Assembly (NCBI GenBank): GCA_017642935.1
Contig: JAEPOK010000002.1
Coordinates: 927,501-991,500 of the forward strand
DNA: 64,000 bases
From: Hyphomicrobiales bacterium
GTDB lineage: Bacteria > Pseudomonadota > Alphaproteobacteria > Rhizobiales > MH13
Direction: 5' to 3'
Part shown: positions 27,241 through 36,947 of the stretch, one piece after another
Numbering within the stretch: the stretch's first letter is position 1
How the letters are laid out: each line of letters starts with the position of its first letter
Translations under genes and position numbers: made by a program
The notes under the pieces: generated by a model
Told to the model about the DNA's origin: nothing
The model's database searches: none
Seen by the model: only the letters and a program-made list of their open reading frames with translations

Positions 27241-28773
27241 TCAACGTCCTCCTTGACCCATGGCTTCCGGCATTTTCAGAGCCTTTTTCTTGCCTCCGAA
27301 CAGCGAGCCGGAATCGCCGGTTGAGCAGCCATTGCCGTCGGTGAAGCCGCAGCCACCCTTGAGGTCGTAGGCGTCTTCGACTTGCTCGCGGTGGGTTGTT
27401 GGGATGACGAACCGATCCTCGTAATCGGCAAGGGCCATGATCTTGTACATGTCCTCGATGATGGTCGGGCTGAGATCGACCCGCGCAGCGATGGCCGCAT
27501 CCGTGACGCCCTCCACCGTTTTGGCCCGCATGTAGGCGCGCATGGCGAGCATGCGTTCCAACGCCTGCACAACGGGCACCTCATCACCGGCGGTCAGCAT
27601 GTTGGCCAGATACTTCACCGGAATGCGAAGTGAGTTCACATCCGGCATCGCGCCATCCATCCCGATCTTGCCAGCTTGGGCTGCGTTCTGGATTGGAGAC
27701 AGAGGCGGGATGTACCAAACCATGGGAAGCGTGCGGTATTCCGGGTGTAGCGGGAACGCCACTTTCCAGACCATCGCCATCTTCCAGATTGGACTTTCCT
27801 TGGCCGATTTGATCCAGTCCTCAGGGATGCCGTCGCGGCGAGCCGCAGCGATCACCTCACGATCATTGGGGTCGAGGAAAACATCGAGCTGGGCGTCATA
27901 AAGATCGGTTTCTTTGCCGGCGCTGGCAGCCTGTTCGATCTTGTCAGCATCGTAGAGCATCACGCCGAGATAGCGGATGCGACCAACGCAGGTTTCTGAA
28001 CAAACCGTTGGGTTGCCCGATTCAATGCGCGGGTAACACAGCGTGCACTTCTCGGATTTGCCCGATTCCCAGTTGTAATAGACCTTTTTGTACGGGCAGC
28101 CGGAGACGCACATCCGCCAGCCGCGGCACTTTTCCTGGTCGATGAGAACAATGCCATCTTCCTCGCGCTTGTAGATCGCGCCGGATGGGCAAGAGGCGGC
28201 GCAGGTTGGGTTGAGGCAGTGCTCACACAACCGTGGCAGGTACATCATGAAGGTGTTCTCGTACTCGCCGTAGATCTCCTTCTGGATGCCCTCGAAGTTG
28301 TAATCCTCCGAGCGCTTGGAGAACTCGCCGCCGAGAATTTCTTCCCAGTTCGGCCCCTTCTCGATCTTCTCAATTCGCTCGCCGGTGATTTTTGAACGGG
28401 GACGTGCCGTGGGGAACGCCTCCATTTCCGGGGCTGATTTCAGATGGTCGTAATCGAAGTCAAACGGCTCGTAATAGTCGTCGATTTCAGGCAGATCGGG
28501 ATTGCCGAAAATGTTCGACAGGATGCGCCACTTCGCGCCCTGTTTGGGCTGAAGCTTGCCGGAAGCCGTGCGTTCCCAACCGCCGTTCCAGCGGGCCTGG
28601 TTCTCCCAGTCCGTCGGATAGCCGGTGCCAGGTTTGGTTTCGACATTATTGAACCAGGCGTACTCAACACCCTCCCGGCTCGTCCAAACATTCTTGCAGG
28701 TTACTGAGCAGGTGTGGCACCCGATGCATTTGTCGAGATTCAGCACCATGCCGATTTGCGCGCGTACTCTCAT
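27241..28773 (-). CDS. narH: Respiratory nitrate reductase beta subunit (iron-sulfur)
   Basis: A 510-residue iron-sulfur subunit that passes electrons from NarI to NarG. Four cysteine clusters are visible: CIGCHTCSVTC near the start, CEHCLNPTCAASCP, CRGWRMCVSGCP (tryptophan in place of one cysteine, giving the 3Fe-4S centre), and CTLCYPRIESGNPTVC. ATG overlaps the narG stop by four bases. Confidence 0.97.
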   Translation of the reverse strand: MRVRAQIGMVLNLDKCIGCHTCSVTCKNVWTSREGVEYAWFNNVETKPGTGYPTDWENQARWNGGWERTASGKLQPKQGAKWRILSNIFGNPDLPEIDDYYEPFDFDYDHLKSAPEMEAFPTARPRSKITGERIEKIEKGPNWEEILGGEFSKRSEDYNFEGIQKEIYGEYENTFMMYLPRLCEHCLNPTCAASCPSGAIYKREEDGIVLIDQEKCRGWRMCVSGCPYKKVYYNWESGKSEKCTLCYPRIESGNPTVCSETCVGRIRYLGVMLYDADKIEQAASAGKETDLYDAQLDVFLDPNDREVIAAARRDGIPEDWIKSAKESPIWKMAMVWKVAFPLHPEYRTLPMVWYIPPLSPIQNAAQAGKIGMDGAMPDVNSLRIPVKYLANMLTAGDEVPVVQALERMLAMRAYMRAKTVEGVTDAAIAARVDLSPTIIEDMYKIMALADYEDRFVIPTTHREQVEDAYDLKGGCGFTDGNGCSTGDSGSLFGGKKKALKMPEAMGQGGR

Positions 28774-31700
28774 TGGACGGCCTCCTTCTGGGGGGCTTCA
28801 CGGTCGAGCCAGTCGACCTTCTGCATCTTGCGAACGACGACAAACTCATCCCGGTTTGAGCCGACGGTTCCGTAGTAGTTGAAACCGTAGGATTGTTGGG
28901 CGTAAGCGCCGATCATGTGGGTAGGTTTGAGCGTGGCGCGGGTCACCGAATTGTGGATGCCGCCGCGATGGCCTGTCTTCTCAGAACCTGGCGTGTTCAC
29001 GATCTTTTCCTGCGCGTGATACATGAACGTCGTGCCGTCCTTGATCCGCTGGGAAACCACCGCACGTGCCGTCAAAGCGCCGTTGACGTTGTAAAGTTCC
29101 ACCCAATCATTATCGACGATGCCGGCGGTTGCCGCGTCGTTCTCACTGATCCAGATCACTGGCCCCCCACGGTTGAGCGTCAGCATCAACAGATTGTCGG
29201 TGTAGGTGGAGTGGATGCCCCATTTCTGGTGCGGCGTGATGAAGTTCAGCACCACGTGTGGGCTGCCCTTGTCGGTATGCACCTCATCGGTGATCGTCTT
29301 CAGATCAACAGGTGGCCGATAGGACATGAAGCCTTCGCCAAACGCGCGCATCCAAAGGTGATCCTGATAGAGCTGCTGGCGACCCGTCAGCGTGCGCCAG
29401 GGGATCAGCTCATGCACATTGGTATAGCCGGCATTGTAGCTCACCTTCTCCGACTCAATGCCCGACCAGGTGGGTGAGGAGATGATCTTGCGCGGCTGCG
29501 CTGCGATATCGTGAAAGCGTATCTTGTTGTGATGCTCGCCCTCGGCCAAGTGCGCGTGTTCACGCCCAGTAGCCTTGCTCAGCGACTCCCAGGCCTTCAC
29601 GGCCACTTCGCCATTGGTTTCGGGCGCCAGCATCAAGATGACTTCGCAGGCATCAATCGCCGTTTCGATCTTCGGACGACCGCTCGCCGATCCTTCAAGC
29701 TGGGTGCCGTTGAGGGCGGCCAGATTGTCGATCTCGGTTTGCGTGTTCCAGGTGATGCCTTTGCCACCATTGCCGAGCTTGTCCATCAAGGGACCGAGCG
29801 CAGTGAAGCGGTCGTGGATCGCGGCATAATCCCGCTCGACGGCCACATAGGCTGGCGCGGTCTTGCCGGGGATAAGGTCGCATTCGCCCTTCTTCCAGTC
29901 TTTGACCTGATCTTGGGCGATTTCACCTGGAGTATCGTGAAGGATCGGCAGCGCGACGATGTCGGTTTCCTGATCCAGATAGCCCGGAGCAATGTCCTGG
30001 AACTTCTTGGCGATCGACTTGAAGATTTCCCAATCCGACTTTGACTCGTAGGCCGGGTCCACGGCCGCCTGAAGCGGGTGGATGAACGGATGCATATCCG
30101 AGGTGTTCATGTCGTCTTTTTCGTACCAAGAGGCCGTCGGCAGAACGATGTCGGAGTAGACGCAGGTGGTAGACATGCGGAAATCGATCGTCACGAGCAG
30201 GTCGAGTTTTCCGCGTGGACCGTCCTTATGCCATTTGGCTTCCTTGGGCAGCTGCGCGCCTTCCTCGCCCAGATCCTTGCCCATCACACCGTGGTCAGTG
30301 CCGAGCAGATGCTTGAGGAAATATTCGTGCCCTTTTCCCGATGAACCGAGCAGGTTGGAGCGCCAGACAAAGAGGTTGCGCGGCCAGTTGGCGGGATCAT
30401 CAGGATCCTCGCAGGCCATTTCCAGATCGCCGGATTTCAGCTGCTCAGTCACATAGGCAGGGATCTCTTTGCCAGCTGACTTGGCGGCTTTGGCAACCTG
30501 CAACGGATTGGTTTTCAGCTGCGGTGCCGACGGCAACCAGCCCATCCGCTCTGCGCGAATATTGTAGTCGATGAGGTTGATGTCCCAGTCGCCTTCAGGC
30601 GCCGTGGGTGAGATGATCTCATCGGCGTTCAGCGTTTCATAGCGCCACTGATCAGAATGGGCGTACCAGGCCGAGGTTGAGTTCATGTGCCGTGGTGGGC
30701 GGCCCCAATCGAGCGCAAAGGCCAGAGGCTGCCAACCAGTCTGCGGACGCAGCTTCTCCTGGCCAACATAATGCGCCCAGCCGCCACCGGATTTGCCGAC
30801 ACAACCGCACATCACCAACATGTTGATGACGCCGCGATAGTTCATGTCCATGTGGTACCAGTGGTTCATCGCCGCGCCGATGATCACCATTGACTTGCCT
30901 TCTGTGATCTCGGCGTTTTGCGCGAACTCGCGGGCGACATGGATGATTTTGTCGGCCGACACACCGGTGATCTTTTCGGCCCAGGCAGGCGTGCCGGGCG
31001 TCTCGTCGGCATAGTCTTTGGAGACCCAGTCACCGCCCAATCCACGGTCGAGGCCATAATTGGCGCAGAACAGATCAAAAACCGTGGCGACATAGGCGTC
31101 GCCGTCGGCTGTCTTGATCTTCTTGACTGGAATGTTGCGGGTCAGAACGTTGGGATGGTCGGCGTCGGTTGCGAACTGACCGATGGCCTCTCCGCCAAAG
31201 TAAGGGAAGTCGACACCGACGACGTCGTCATGATCGTCTTCCAGAACGAACGTCATCTTCAAGCGCGTATCGGCCTTTGACGCCCGTTCTTCTAGGTTCC
31301 ACTCGCCATCCTCGCCCCAGCGGTAGCCAATGGAGCCATTGGGCGCGACGAGCCCCTCAGAGGTCTCGTCATAGGCGATGGTTTTCCACTCTGGATTGTT
31401 GTCTTCGCCCAGCTTGCCATCGAGATCATCGGCGCGCAGGAAACGGCCGGCGACCAGCTTGCCGTCTTTCTCTTCCAACTTCACCAGCATCGGGAAATCG
31501 GAGTATTTGCGGGTGTAATCCTCGAAGTACGGCGTTTGCTGATCGAGATGGAACTCGCGCAGGATCACATGGCCAAACGCCATGGCAAGTGCAGCATCGG
31601 TGCCCTGCTTTACGTTCAGCCAAACGTCGCCGAATTTGGCCGCTTCCGAATAGTCGGGGCAGATGACCGCCGATTTGGTGCCCTTGTAACGGGCCTCGGT

Positions 31701-32504
31701 GTAGAAGTGCGCGTCAGGCGTGCGTGTCTGAGGGACATTGGAGCCCCAGAGCAACAGGTAGCCCGCATTGTACCAGTCCGCCGACTCTGGAACGTCGGTC
31801 TGCTCACCCCAGGTCATCGGAGAGGCCGGCGGCAGATCACAATACCAGTCGTAAAAGCTCATGCAGACACCGCCGAGCAGCGAGAGATAGCGCGAGCCAG
31901 CGGCATAAGAGACCATCGACATGGCCGGAATGGGGGAGAAGCCAAACACCCGGTCCGGGCCATAAGTCTTGGCGGTGTAAGCGTTGGCAGCGGCGGTTAT
32001 TTCTGTCGCTTCATCCCAGGTGGCGCGGACAAAGCCGCCCTTGCCGCGGGTCTCGACATAGCTTGCGCGCAGGATAGGATCGCTCTGCAGCTTGGTCCAA
32101 GCCTCGATGGGGCCGAGCGTTTGGCGCAGCTTACGCCACACCTTCATCAGGCGCCCACGCACCAGTGGATTTTTCACCCGGTTGGCCGAATAGAGATACC
32201 AGGAGTAGCTGGCGCCGCGGGCACAGCCGCGCGGTTCGTGGTTGGGCAGATCGGGACGCGTGCGCGGATAGTCCGTCTGCTGCGTTTCCCAGGTCACGAT
32301 GCCCGACTTGACGTAAATCTTCCACGAGCACGATCCGGTGCAGTTCACGCCATGGGTGGAGCGCACCACTTTGTCGTGCCGCCACCGGTTGCGATAGGTA
32401 TCCTCCCAATCGCGGCTTTCGCGTGTGATCTGTCCGTGGCCGTTGGAGAATTGTTCCAGTTCTTTCGACTGTAGGAAATTCAGTCTGTCGAGCAGGTGGC
32501 TCAT
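28770..32504 (-). CDS. narG: Respiratory nitrate reductase alpha subunit (molybdenum)
   Basis: A 1244-residue catalytic subunit that reduces nitrate to nitrite in the cytoplasm. The FS0 cluster ligands His51, Cys55, Cys59 and Cys94 (HGVNCTGSC...RGC) and the molybdenum ligand Asp223 (WYCDLPPASPMTWGEQ) match E. coli His49, Cys53, Cys57, Cys92 and Asp222. The start is ATG 32504 with AAGGAAAA upstream; the 37 codons before it are spurious. The vestigial twin-arginine leader of E. coli NarG is not apparent (MSHLLDRLNFLQSKELEQFS). It lies 68 bases after the type II nitrate transporter gene. Confidence 0.98.
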   Translation of the reverse strand: MSHLLDRLNFLQSKELEQFSNGHGQITRESRDWEDTYRNRWRHDKVVRSTHGVNCTGSCSWKIYVKSGIVTWETQQTDYPRTRPDLPNHEPRGCARGASYSWYLYSANRVKNPLVRGRLMKVWRKLRQTLGPIEAWTKLQSDPILRASYVETRGKGGFVRATWDEATEITAAANAYTAKTYGPDRVFGFSPIPAMSMVSYAAGSRYLSLLGGVCMSFYDWYCDLPPASPMTWGEQTDVPESADWYNAGYLLLWGSNVPQTRTPDAHFYTEARYKGTKSAVICPDYSEAAKFGDVWLNVKQGTDAALAMAFGHVILREFHLDQQTPYFEDYTRKYSDFPMLVKLEEKDGKLVAGRFLRADDLDGKLGEDNNPEWKTIAYDETSEGLVAPNGSIGYRWGEDGEWNLEERASKADTRLKMTFVLEDDHDDVVGVDFPYFGGEAIGQFATDADHPNVLTRNIPVKKIKTADGDAYVATVFDLFCANYGLDRGLGGDWVSKDYADETPGTPAWAEKITGVSADKIIHVAREFAQNAEITEGKSMVIIGAAMNHWYHMDMNYRGVINMLVMCGCVGKSGGGWAHYVGQEKLRPQTGWQPLAFALDWGRPPRHMNSTSAWYAHSDQWRYETLNADEIISPTAPEGDWDINLIDYNIRAERMGWLPSAPQLKTNPLQVAKAAKSAGKEIPAYVTEQLKSGDLEMACEDPDDPANWPRNLFVWRSNLLGSSGKGHEYFLKHLLGTDHGVMGKDLGEEGAQLPKEAKWHKDGPRGKLDLLVTIDFRMSTTCVYSDIVLPTASWYEKDDMNTSDMHPFIHPLQAAVDPAYESKSDWEIFKSIAKKFQDIAPGYLDQETDIVALPILHDTPGEIAQDQVKDWKKGECDLIPGKTAPAYVAVERDYAAIHDRFTALGPLMDKLGNGGKGITWNTQTEIDNLAALNGTQLEGSASGRPKIETAIDACEVILMLAPETNGEVAVKAWESLSKATGREHAHLAEGEHHNKIRFHDIAAQPRKIISSPTWSGIESEKVSYNAGYTNVHELIPWRTLTGRQQLYQDHLWMRAFGEGFMSYRPPVDLKTITDEVHTDKGSPHVVLNFITPHQKWGIHSTYTDNLLMLTLNRGGPVIWISENDAATAGIVDNDWVELYNVNGALTARAVVSQRIKDGTTFMYHAQEKIVNTPGSEKTGHRGGIHNSVTRATLKPTHMIGAYAQQSYGFNYYGTVGSNRDEFVVVRKMQKVDWLDREAPQKEAVQ

Positions 32505-32572
32505 GGTCGTTTTCCTTACAAAGAATGGGGAGCTGCGCCGCCCCGATGCGGCGCAGCTAGAGCGTTCAAAAA

Positions 32573-34180
32573 TCAGGGATTTTTGATGTAGGCGCCTGGC
32601 CGCAGGTAGAACCACCAGTTGATGACAATGCAGACCGTGTAGAAGATCGCAAAGCCATAAAGGGCCAGCTCAGGGGACCCGGCGCGTAGCTGTTCGCCGA
32701 AGATCTGTGGGATCAGGAAGGCGCCATAGGCGGCCACCGCCGACGTCCAACCGAGGACAGGGCCGGCCTGTTCTTTGTTGAACGCCACGGCGATCGTGCG
32801 GAAGGTCGAGCCATTGCCGATGCCGGTTGCTGCAAACAGCACCAGGAACAGAAGCAGGAAGGGGATGAAATACTCTTCCGGCGTCGCCGAGGCGTAGGCC
32901 TGTTGCAGGATGTAGGCCAGAGCAACGGCACAGGCGACCATGACGACGGAGATGATCTGCGTCACCTTCGCGCCACCGGCTTTGTCAGCCCAAACACCAC
33001 CCAGCGGACGGATCAGGGCACCGATGAACGGACCCATCCAGGCGAACATCAAAGCGCTTGGACCGTTGGGGTTTGCGGTGTCGTGGGTCAGCACGCCATC
33101 GACCATGATGTGCTGGAAGCCGAAGACCACTTTGATGGTCAGGCCCATGGCAGCGGAGTAGCCGATGAAGGAGCCGAAGGTCATCACATAGATGATGGTC
33201 ATCGCCCAAGTGTGCTTGTTGCTGAAGATTTTGTACTGGCGCGTTAGGTTTTGACCCACTTGGCCAGGAATGAACTTCAGCGCGACAACCGTCAGCACGA
33301 TCACGATTGGCAGGACGAACCATTTCGAAACGCCAAGGCCAGAGCCGCCGACGGCCGCAGGCAACATCAACCAGAGGCCAAAGGCAGCGGCGGCAAGACC
33401 GATCGCATACATGAAACCGATGATGCTGAAGGCACCGATCGGGTTCGGGATGTTGGGTGAGACATGCTCATCGCGGATGTTGTTCATGCCGAACCAGCCC
33501 AAGAAGGCGAGCGGGATGAGTGCCAGCAGCCAGACGAAACCTGCGTTTTGGATGAAGGTTTCGGTGCCGGCCGGGATACGGCCGATCAGCGTGCCGGACG
33601 TGTTGACCAGCGTCTGTGACTCGCCACCGAACAGACCAAAAGTCATCACCAGCGGGATCACGATTTGCATGGTCGTGACACCGAAGTTGCCAAGACCGGC
33701 ATTCATGCCCAGCGAATAGCCCTGGATCTTCTTGGGAAAGAAGAACGAGATGTTGGACATGGAGGCTGCGAAGTTGCCGCCACCTATGCCGGAGAGCAGC
33801 GCCAGCGCCTGATACTGCCAAAGCGGCGTGTCAGGGTTCTGCAGCGCTAGGCCCGTGCCGGCGGCAGGGATCATCAACAGTGCGGTGGTGAAGAAAATCG
33901 TGTTGCGACCACCGGCGATGCGAATGAAGAAGGTCGCCGGAATGCGCAGCGTCGCGCCGGACAGACCCGCGATCGCAGTCAGCGTGAACAATTGTGAGGT
34001 CTCAAACGGATACCCCAGATTGATCATCTGGACCGTGATGATGCCCCAGTAGAGCCATACGGCGAAGCCGCAGAGCAGCGAGGGGATGGAGATCCATAGA
34101 TTTCGATTGGCAATCGCCTTGCCCGATGACGCCCAAAAGGCCTCATCGTCTGGCGTGTAATTTCTCAGGTCCTGTCCCAT
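32573..34180 (-). CDS. narK: Nitrate/nitrite antiporter, NarK2 (E. coli NarK-like) type
   Basis: A 535-residue MFS transporter with 12 or more membrane segments. The N-terminus (YTPDDEAFWASSGKAIANRNLWISIPSLLCGFAVWLYWG) and FAASMSNISFFFPKKIQGYSLGMNAGLGNFGVTTMQ are characteristic of the E. coli NarK branch, which exchanges nitrate for nitrite. The start at 34180 has AAGGACA upstream. It lies between narK1 and narG on the same strand. Confidence 0.93.
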   Translation of the reverse strand: MGQDLRNYTPDDEAFWASSGKAIANRNLWISIPSLLCGFAVWLYWGIITVQMINLGYPFETSQLFTLTAIAGLSGATLRIPATFFIRIAGGRNTIFFTTALLMIPAAGTGLALQNPDTPLWQYQALALLSGIGGGNFAASMSNISFFFPKKIQGYSLGMNAGLGNFGVTTMQIVIPLVMTFGLFGGESQTLVNTSGTLIGRIPAGTETFIQNAGFVWLLALIPLAFLGWFGMNNIRDEHVSPNIPNPIGAFSIIGFMYAIGLAAAAFGLWLMLPAAVGGSGLGVSKWFVLPIVIVLTVVALKFIPGQVGQNLTRQYKIFSNKHTWAMTIIYVMTFGSFIGYSAAMGLTIKVVFGFQHIMVDGVLTHDTANPNGPSALMFAWMGPFIGALIRPLGGVWADKAGGAKVTQIISVVMVACAVALAYILQQAYASATPEEYFIPFLLLFLVLFAATGIGNGSTFRTIAVAFNKEQAGPVLGWTSAVAAYGAFLIPQIFGEQLRAGSPELALYGFAIFYTVCIVINWWFYLRPGAYIKNP

Positions 34181-34263
34181 TATCGTGTCCTTGATTGGGT
34201 CTTGGCGGTCGGGATGAGACGCGTGACCGGATGTCACGCGCCCTGGTTCGTGAAGGCTTGTCG

Positions 34264-35676
34264 TTACTCAGCCGGGCTGGGCTTGGGATTGCGATTGGCG
34301 ATCGCGACCAACCCTTCTTCGAGCTCGGCATTGGCCCGCTCAGCTTTCCTCTTGAGCGTCTCAATGTTGGCCGCTGCGAAAGCCGCACGTTCTTCGTCTT
34401 CCTGCTTGCTCGAGAACCGAACAAAGAAGGCGAGGAAGGAGGCGCAGGTCACGACGATGCCCAGGATGAGGAAGGCTTCGGACCAATCGATCACGTTCTT
34501 GAACAGGAAGCCCGCGAGCACGGCGCCGGCATTGCCGCCGGCACCCACGACACCCGCCACGGCGCCGAGAGCCTTCTTGTTGATGAAGGGAACAACCGAG
34601 TAGGTCGCGCCTTCGGCCATCTGCGTGAACAGGGAGAAGACGATCAGCGATGGCAGCGCCAGGAACAGCACGTGCATCTGGCTGAAGATCATCAGCGCGA
34701 TGCCTTCAAACAGCAGGCAGATGAACAACCAGAAGGCACGACCTCTGAGGCCCCACAGCGAACCGAAATTGTCGCCGAAGATGCCGCCCAGCGTGCGGGC
34801 AAAGATGTTCATGAGACCGAACGAGGCCGCCACGAAGCCGGCGGTGACCAGGGTCAGGTCAAAATAGTCCATGAAGTAGAGAGCTGCGACGTTGTTCACC
34901 GTCAGCTCGATGCCGAAGCAGGCACCGTAGATCACAAACAATACCCAGACCCGTGGGTCGGCCAGAGCGTGCATGTAGTTGCCGGTGACCTTCTTCTTCT
35001 CTTCCATCTTGCCCTGCGCGCGCAGGTCATCGAAGTTGCCGTCAGGCGCGTCCTGGGTGAGAAAGAAATAGGCGATGCCGATCAGCATTATAATCACGCC
35101 GACGACCACCATCGACAGGCGCCACCCAACGGCTTCTGAGAACCCGAAGCCGATCACCATCACCGAGAACAACAGTGGCATCACAAACTGGGTGACACCG
35201 CCGCCAAGGTTGCCCCATCCGGCCGATGTGGCATTCGCTTGACCGACCACATTGGGCGCAAACATCACGCTGGTGTGGTACTGGGTGATGACGAATGATG
35301 CGCCGATGCAACCGATGAGAACGCGGAAGAGAAGGAAGGTCTCGAACGTCTGTGCCAGGCCGATACCCATCACAGGCAAAGAACCGAAAAGCAGCAGGCC
35401 GGTATACGCTTTGCGCGGCCCGATGCGGTCGCACAGCCAACCAATGAACAGGCGGGCGAAGATGGTCATCGAAACCGAACCAATGATGGCCCAGCCGATT
35501 TGATCGGGTGTCAGTTGCAGTTCGTCGCGCACCACCGACATCAAAGGTGCGATCCCAAACCAGGCAAAGAAACAGGCAAAAAACGCGAACCACGTCATGT
35601 GGAACGTGCGAATTTGGACCATGTTTACTTTGAGGAAGTTCGACCACAGGGCGGTGGCCTTATTTTGCAGTTCCAT
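34264..35676 (-). CDS. narK1: Nitrate transporter, NarK1 type (nitrate/proton symport clade)
   Basis: A 470-residue MFS transporter. The nitrate signatures GWGNLGGGVTQFVMPL and VAGVVGAGGNAGAVLAGF are present. A charged C-terminal tail (SSKQEDEERAAFAAANIETLKRKAERANAELEEG) looks like a short coiled coil. This type I clade is thought to bring in nitrate with protons. In some relatives NarK1 and NarK2 are fused in the same order; here they are separate genes 83 bases apart. ATG 35676 has GGAGAG upstream. It is the first gene of the nar operon, behind an FNR-type box. Confidence 0.92.
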   Translation of the reverse strand: MELQNKATALWSNFLKVNMVQIRTFHMTWFAFFACFFAWFGIAPLMSVVRDELQLTPDQIGWAIIGSVSMTIFARLFIGWLCDRIGPRKAYTGLLLFGSLPVMGIGLAQTFETFLLFRVLIGCIGASFVITQYHTSVMFAPNVVGQANATSAGWGNLGGGVTQFVMPLLFSVMVIGFGFSEAVGWRLSMVVVGVIIMLIGIAYFFLTQDAPDGNFDDLRAQGKMEEKKKVTGNYMHALADPRVWVLFVIYGACFGIELTVNNVAALYFMDYFDLTLVTAGFVAASFGLMNIFARTLGGIFGDNFGSLWGLRGRAFWLFICLLFEGIALMIFSQMHVLFLALPSLIVFSLFTQMAEGATYSVVPFINKKALGAVAGVVGAGGNAGAVLAGFLFKNVIDWSEAFLILGIVVTCASFLAFFVRFSSKQEDEERAAFAAANIETLKRKAERANAELEEGLVAIANRNPKPSPAE

Positions 35677-35754
35677 CACGTCTCTCCGGCATTCTGCTCC
35701 AGCCGGATTGCTGAAGCACCGGAACGTGTCTGCGCGCTTCCTTAGAGGCCGAAT

Positions 35755-35768
35755 TTGACGTACATCAA
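35755..35768 (-). promoter_or_regulatory. FNR-type box of the nar operon
   Basis: TTGAC-GTAC-ATCAA matches the FNR/DNR consensus TTGAT-N4-ATCAA at nine of ten positions. Its centre is 86 bases before the narK1 start, which allows a class II promoter with the site at -41.5 and a leader of about 40 bases. It fits activation at low oxygen or by nitrogen oxides. Confidence 0.8.
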
Positions 35769-35869
35769 GTGGGAGGTCTCGAAATACTCAAATAAATCAA
35801 TGCCTAAGATTGATCAGCTTCTCCTTGTGAAAACGTCATGCTAACGTTCGGGAAAGCGCAACTCGCCTA

Positions 35870-35905
35870 TTGACATTTATCATGTCCAGGCTTGATAAAT
35901 GTTAG
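35870..35905. promoter_or_regulatory. Twin FNR-like sites before the Crp/Fnr regulator gene
   Basis: TTGACATTTATCAT at 35870-35883 and TTGATAAATGTTAG at 35892-35905 are FNR-like half-site pairs in opposite orientation. Together they form a perfect 10-base inverted repeat (ACATTTATCA and TGATAAATGT) with a 10-base spacer. The centres are 22 bases apart, about two helical turns. The position close to the regulator start suggests autoregulation. Confidence 0.65.
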
Positions 35906-35930
35906 GCGTAGTGATTTGCCGCGAGCGACT

Positions 35931-36629
35931 GTGAAACCGACTGAAGAAGCCGACATCCGCGCGCTTAGCCTGTTCACAGGCATGGCAGATGAGAGTTTTG
36001 AGGCTCTGTTTCGCGGCGCTTATGTCCAGAATTTTCCACCCATGATCGAGCTGATCAACGAAGGCGATCCGTGCGATTTTTTGCACGTGATGATCGGTGG
36101 ATCGGTCGAGCTCTACGCCGCCTGGAATGGCCGTGAAACAACGATGGCCACCGTCAGGCCTGTCTCGACGTTCATTTTGGCCGCGACGATCCGCGACGCA
36201 CCCTACCTTATGTCCGCGCGGACTCTTGAAAAGTCACGTATCGTGCTGCTTCCGTCCACCGACGTACGCGAGGTGTTTTCATCCGACCCGGTTTTTGCGC
36301 GCGCCATCGTCGATGAACTGGCCAAGTGCTATCGCGGTGTCATCAAGAACACCAAGAACCTAAAATTGCGCACGTCGATTGAGCGGTTGGCGAACTATCT
36401 GCTGCGGTTACGAAAGTTCAGCGATGAAGGCGACATCGTCCATCTGCCGATGGAGAAGCGTCGCCTGGCGTCTTATCTCGGCATGACACCGGAAAACCTC
36501 TCGCGCGCCTTCAAGACCTTGCAAGGGTATGGGGTGGAAGTGGATGGTGCGCGCGTCATCGTCAACGACGTTGATGACCTGACGAACTTCGCCAAGCCGG
36601 AAGTTCTGATCGATGATTTCACTGTTTAG
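35931..36629 (+). CDS. Crp/Fnr-family transcriptional regulator (NarR/DNR-like)
   Basis: A regulator of about 232 residues with a cyclic-nucleotide-binding-like sensor domain (residues about 10-130), a dimer helix, and a C-terminal helix-turn-helix (RRLASYLGMTPENLSRAFKTLQGYGVEV). The recognition helix keeps the E-x-x-S-R pattern that reads TTGAT half-sites. It lacks the N-terminal cysteine cluster of FNR, so it probably does not hold an oxygen-sensing 4Fe-4S centre; NarR- or DNR-type sensing of nitrate, nitrite or NO is more likely. The start is uncertain: the open frame reaches TTG 35892, but that lies in the operator repeat, so GTG 35931 is chosen. It is divergent from the nar operon. Confidence 0.85.
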   Translation: MKPTEEADIRALSLFTGMADESFEALFRGAYVQNFPPMIELINEGDPCDFLHVMIGGSVELYAAWNGRETTMATVRPVSTFILAATIRDAPYLMSARTLEKSRIVLLPSTDVREVFSSDPVFARAIVDELAKCYRGVIKNTKNLKLRTSIERLANYLLRLRKFSDEGDIVHLPMEKRRLASYLGMTPENLSRAFKTLQGYGVEVDGARVIVNDVDDLTNFAKPEVLIDDFTV

Positions 36630-36641
36630 AGGATTTTGAAG

Positions 36642-36947
36642 ATGCCCAAGCTTCCAGGCGCTGCCGGCGCGATCGCCGAAGACCATCCCGATGTCTGGAA
36701 AGCCTATCAGGCGCTGGGGGAAGCGAGCGCCAACGCTGGGCCACTATCGGATCGCGAGAAACGGTTGGTGAAACTAGCACTTGCCGTCGGTGCGGGTTCG
36801 GAAGGCGCGGTCCATTCCCATGCGCGTCGCGGATTGGCCGAAGGGTTGACCAAGGATGACATGATCCAAGTGGCGATGCTCGCTATTGGGACGCTTGGGT
36901 TCCCACAAGCCGTCGCTGCCAAAACCTGGATCGAAGACTTAGGCTAG
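36642..36947 (+). CDS. Carboxymuconolactone decarboxylase/AhpD-fold small protein
   Basis: A 101-residue helical protein with the CMD core EKRLVKLALAVGAGSEGAVHSHARRGLAEGLTKDDMIQVAMLAIGTLGFP. The CxxC redox pair of AhpD is absent; the position has VHSH. It follows the regulator by 12 bases and is probably co-transcribed with it. The biochemical role is unknown; cysteine-free members are common in alphaproteobacteria. Confidence 0.85.
   Translation: MPKLPGAAGAIAEDHPDVWKAYQALGEASANAGPLSDREKRLVKLALAVGAGSEGAVHSHARRGLAEGLTKDDMIQVAMLAIGTLGFPQAVAAKTWIEDLG

Noticed and set aside
34195-35139. Plus-strand ORF of 314 codons
   Set aside because: It is antisense to narK1.
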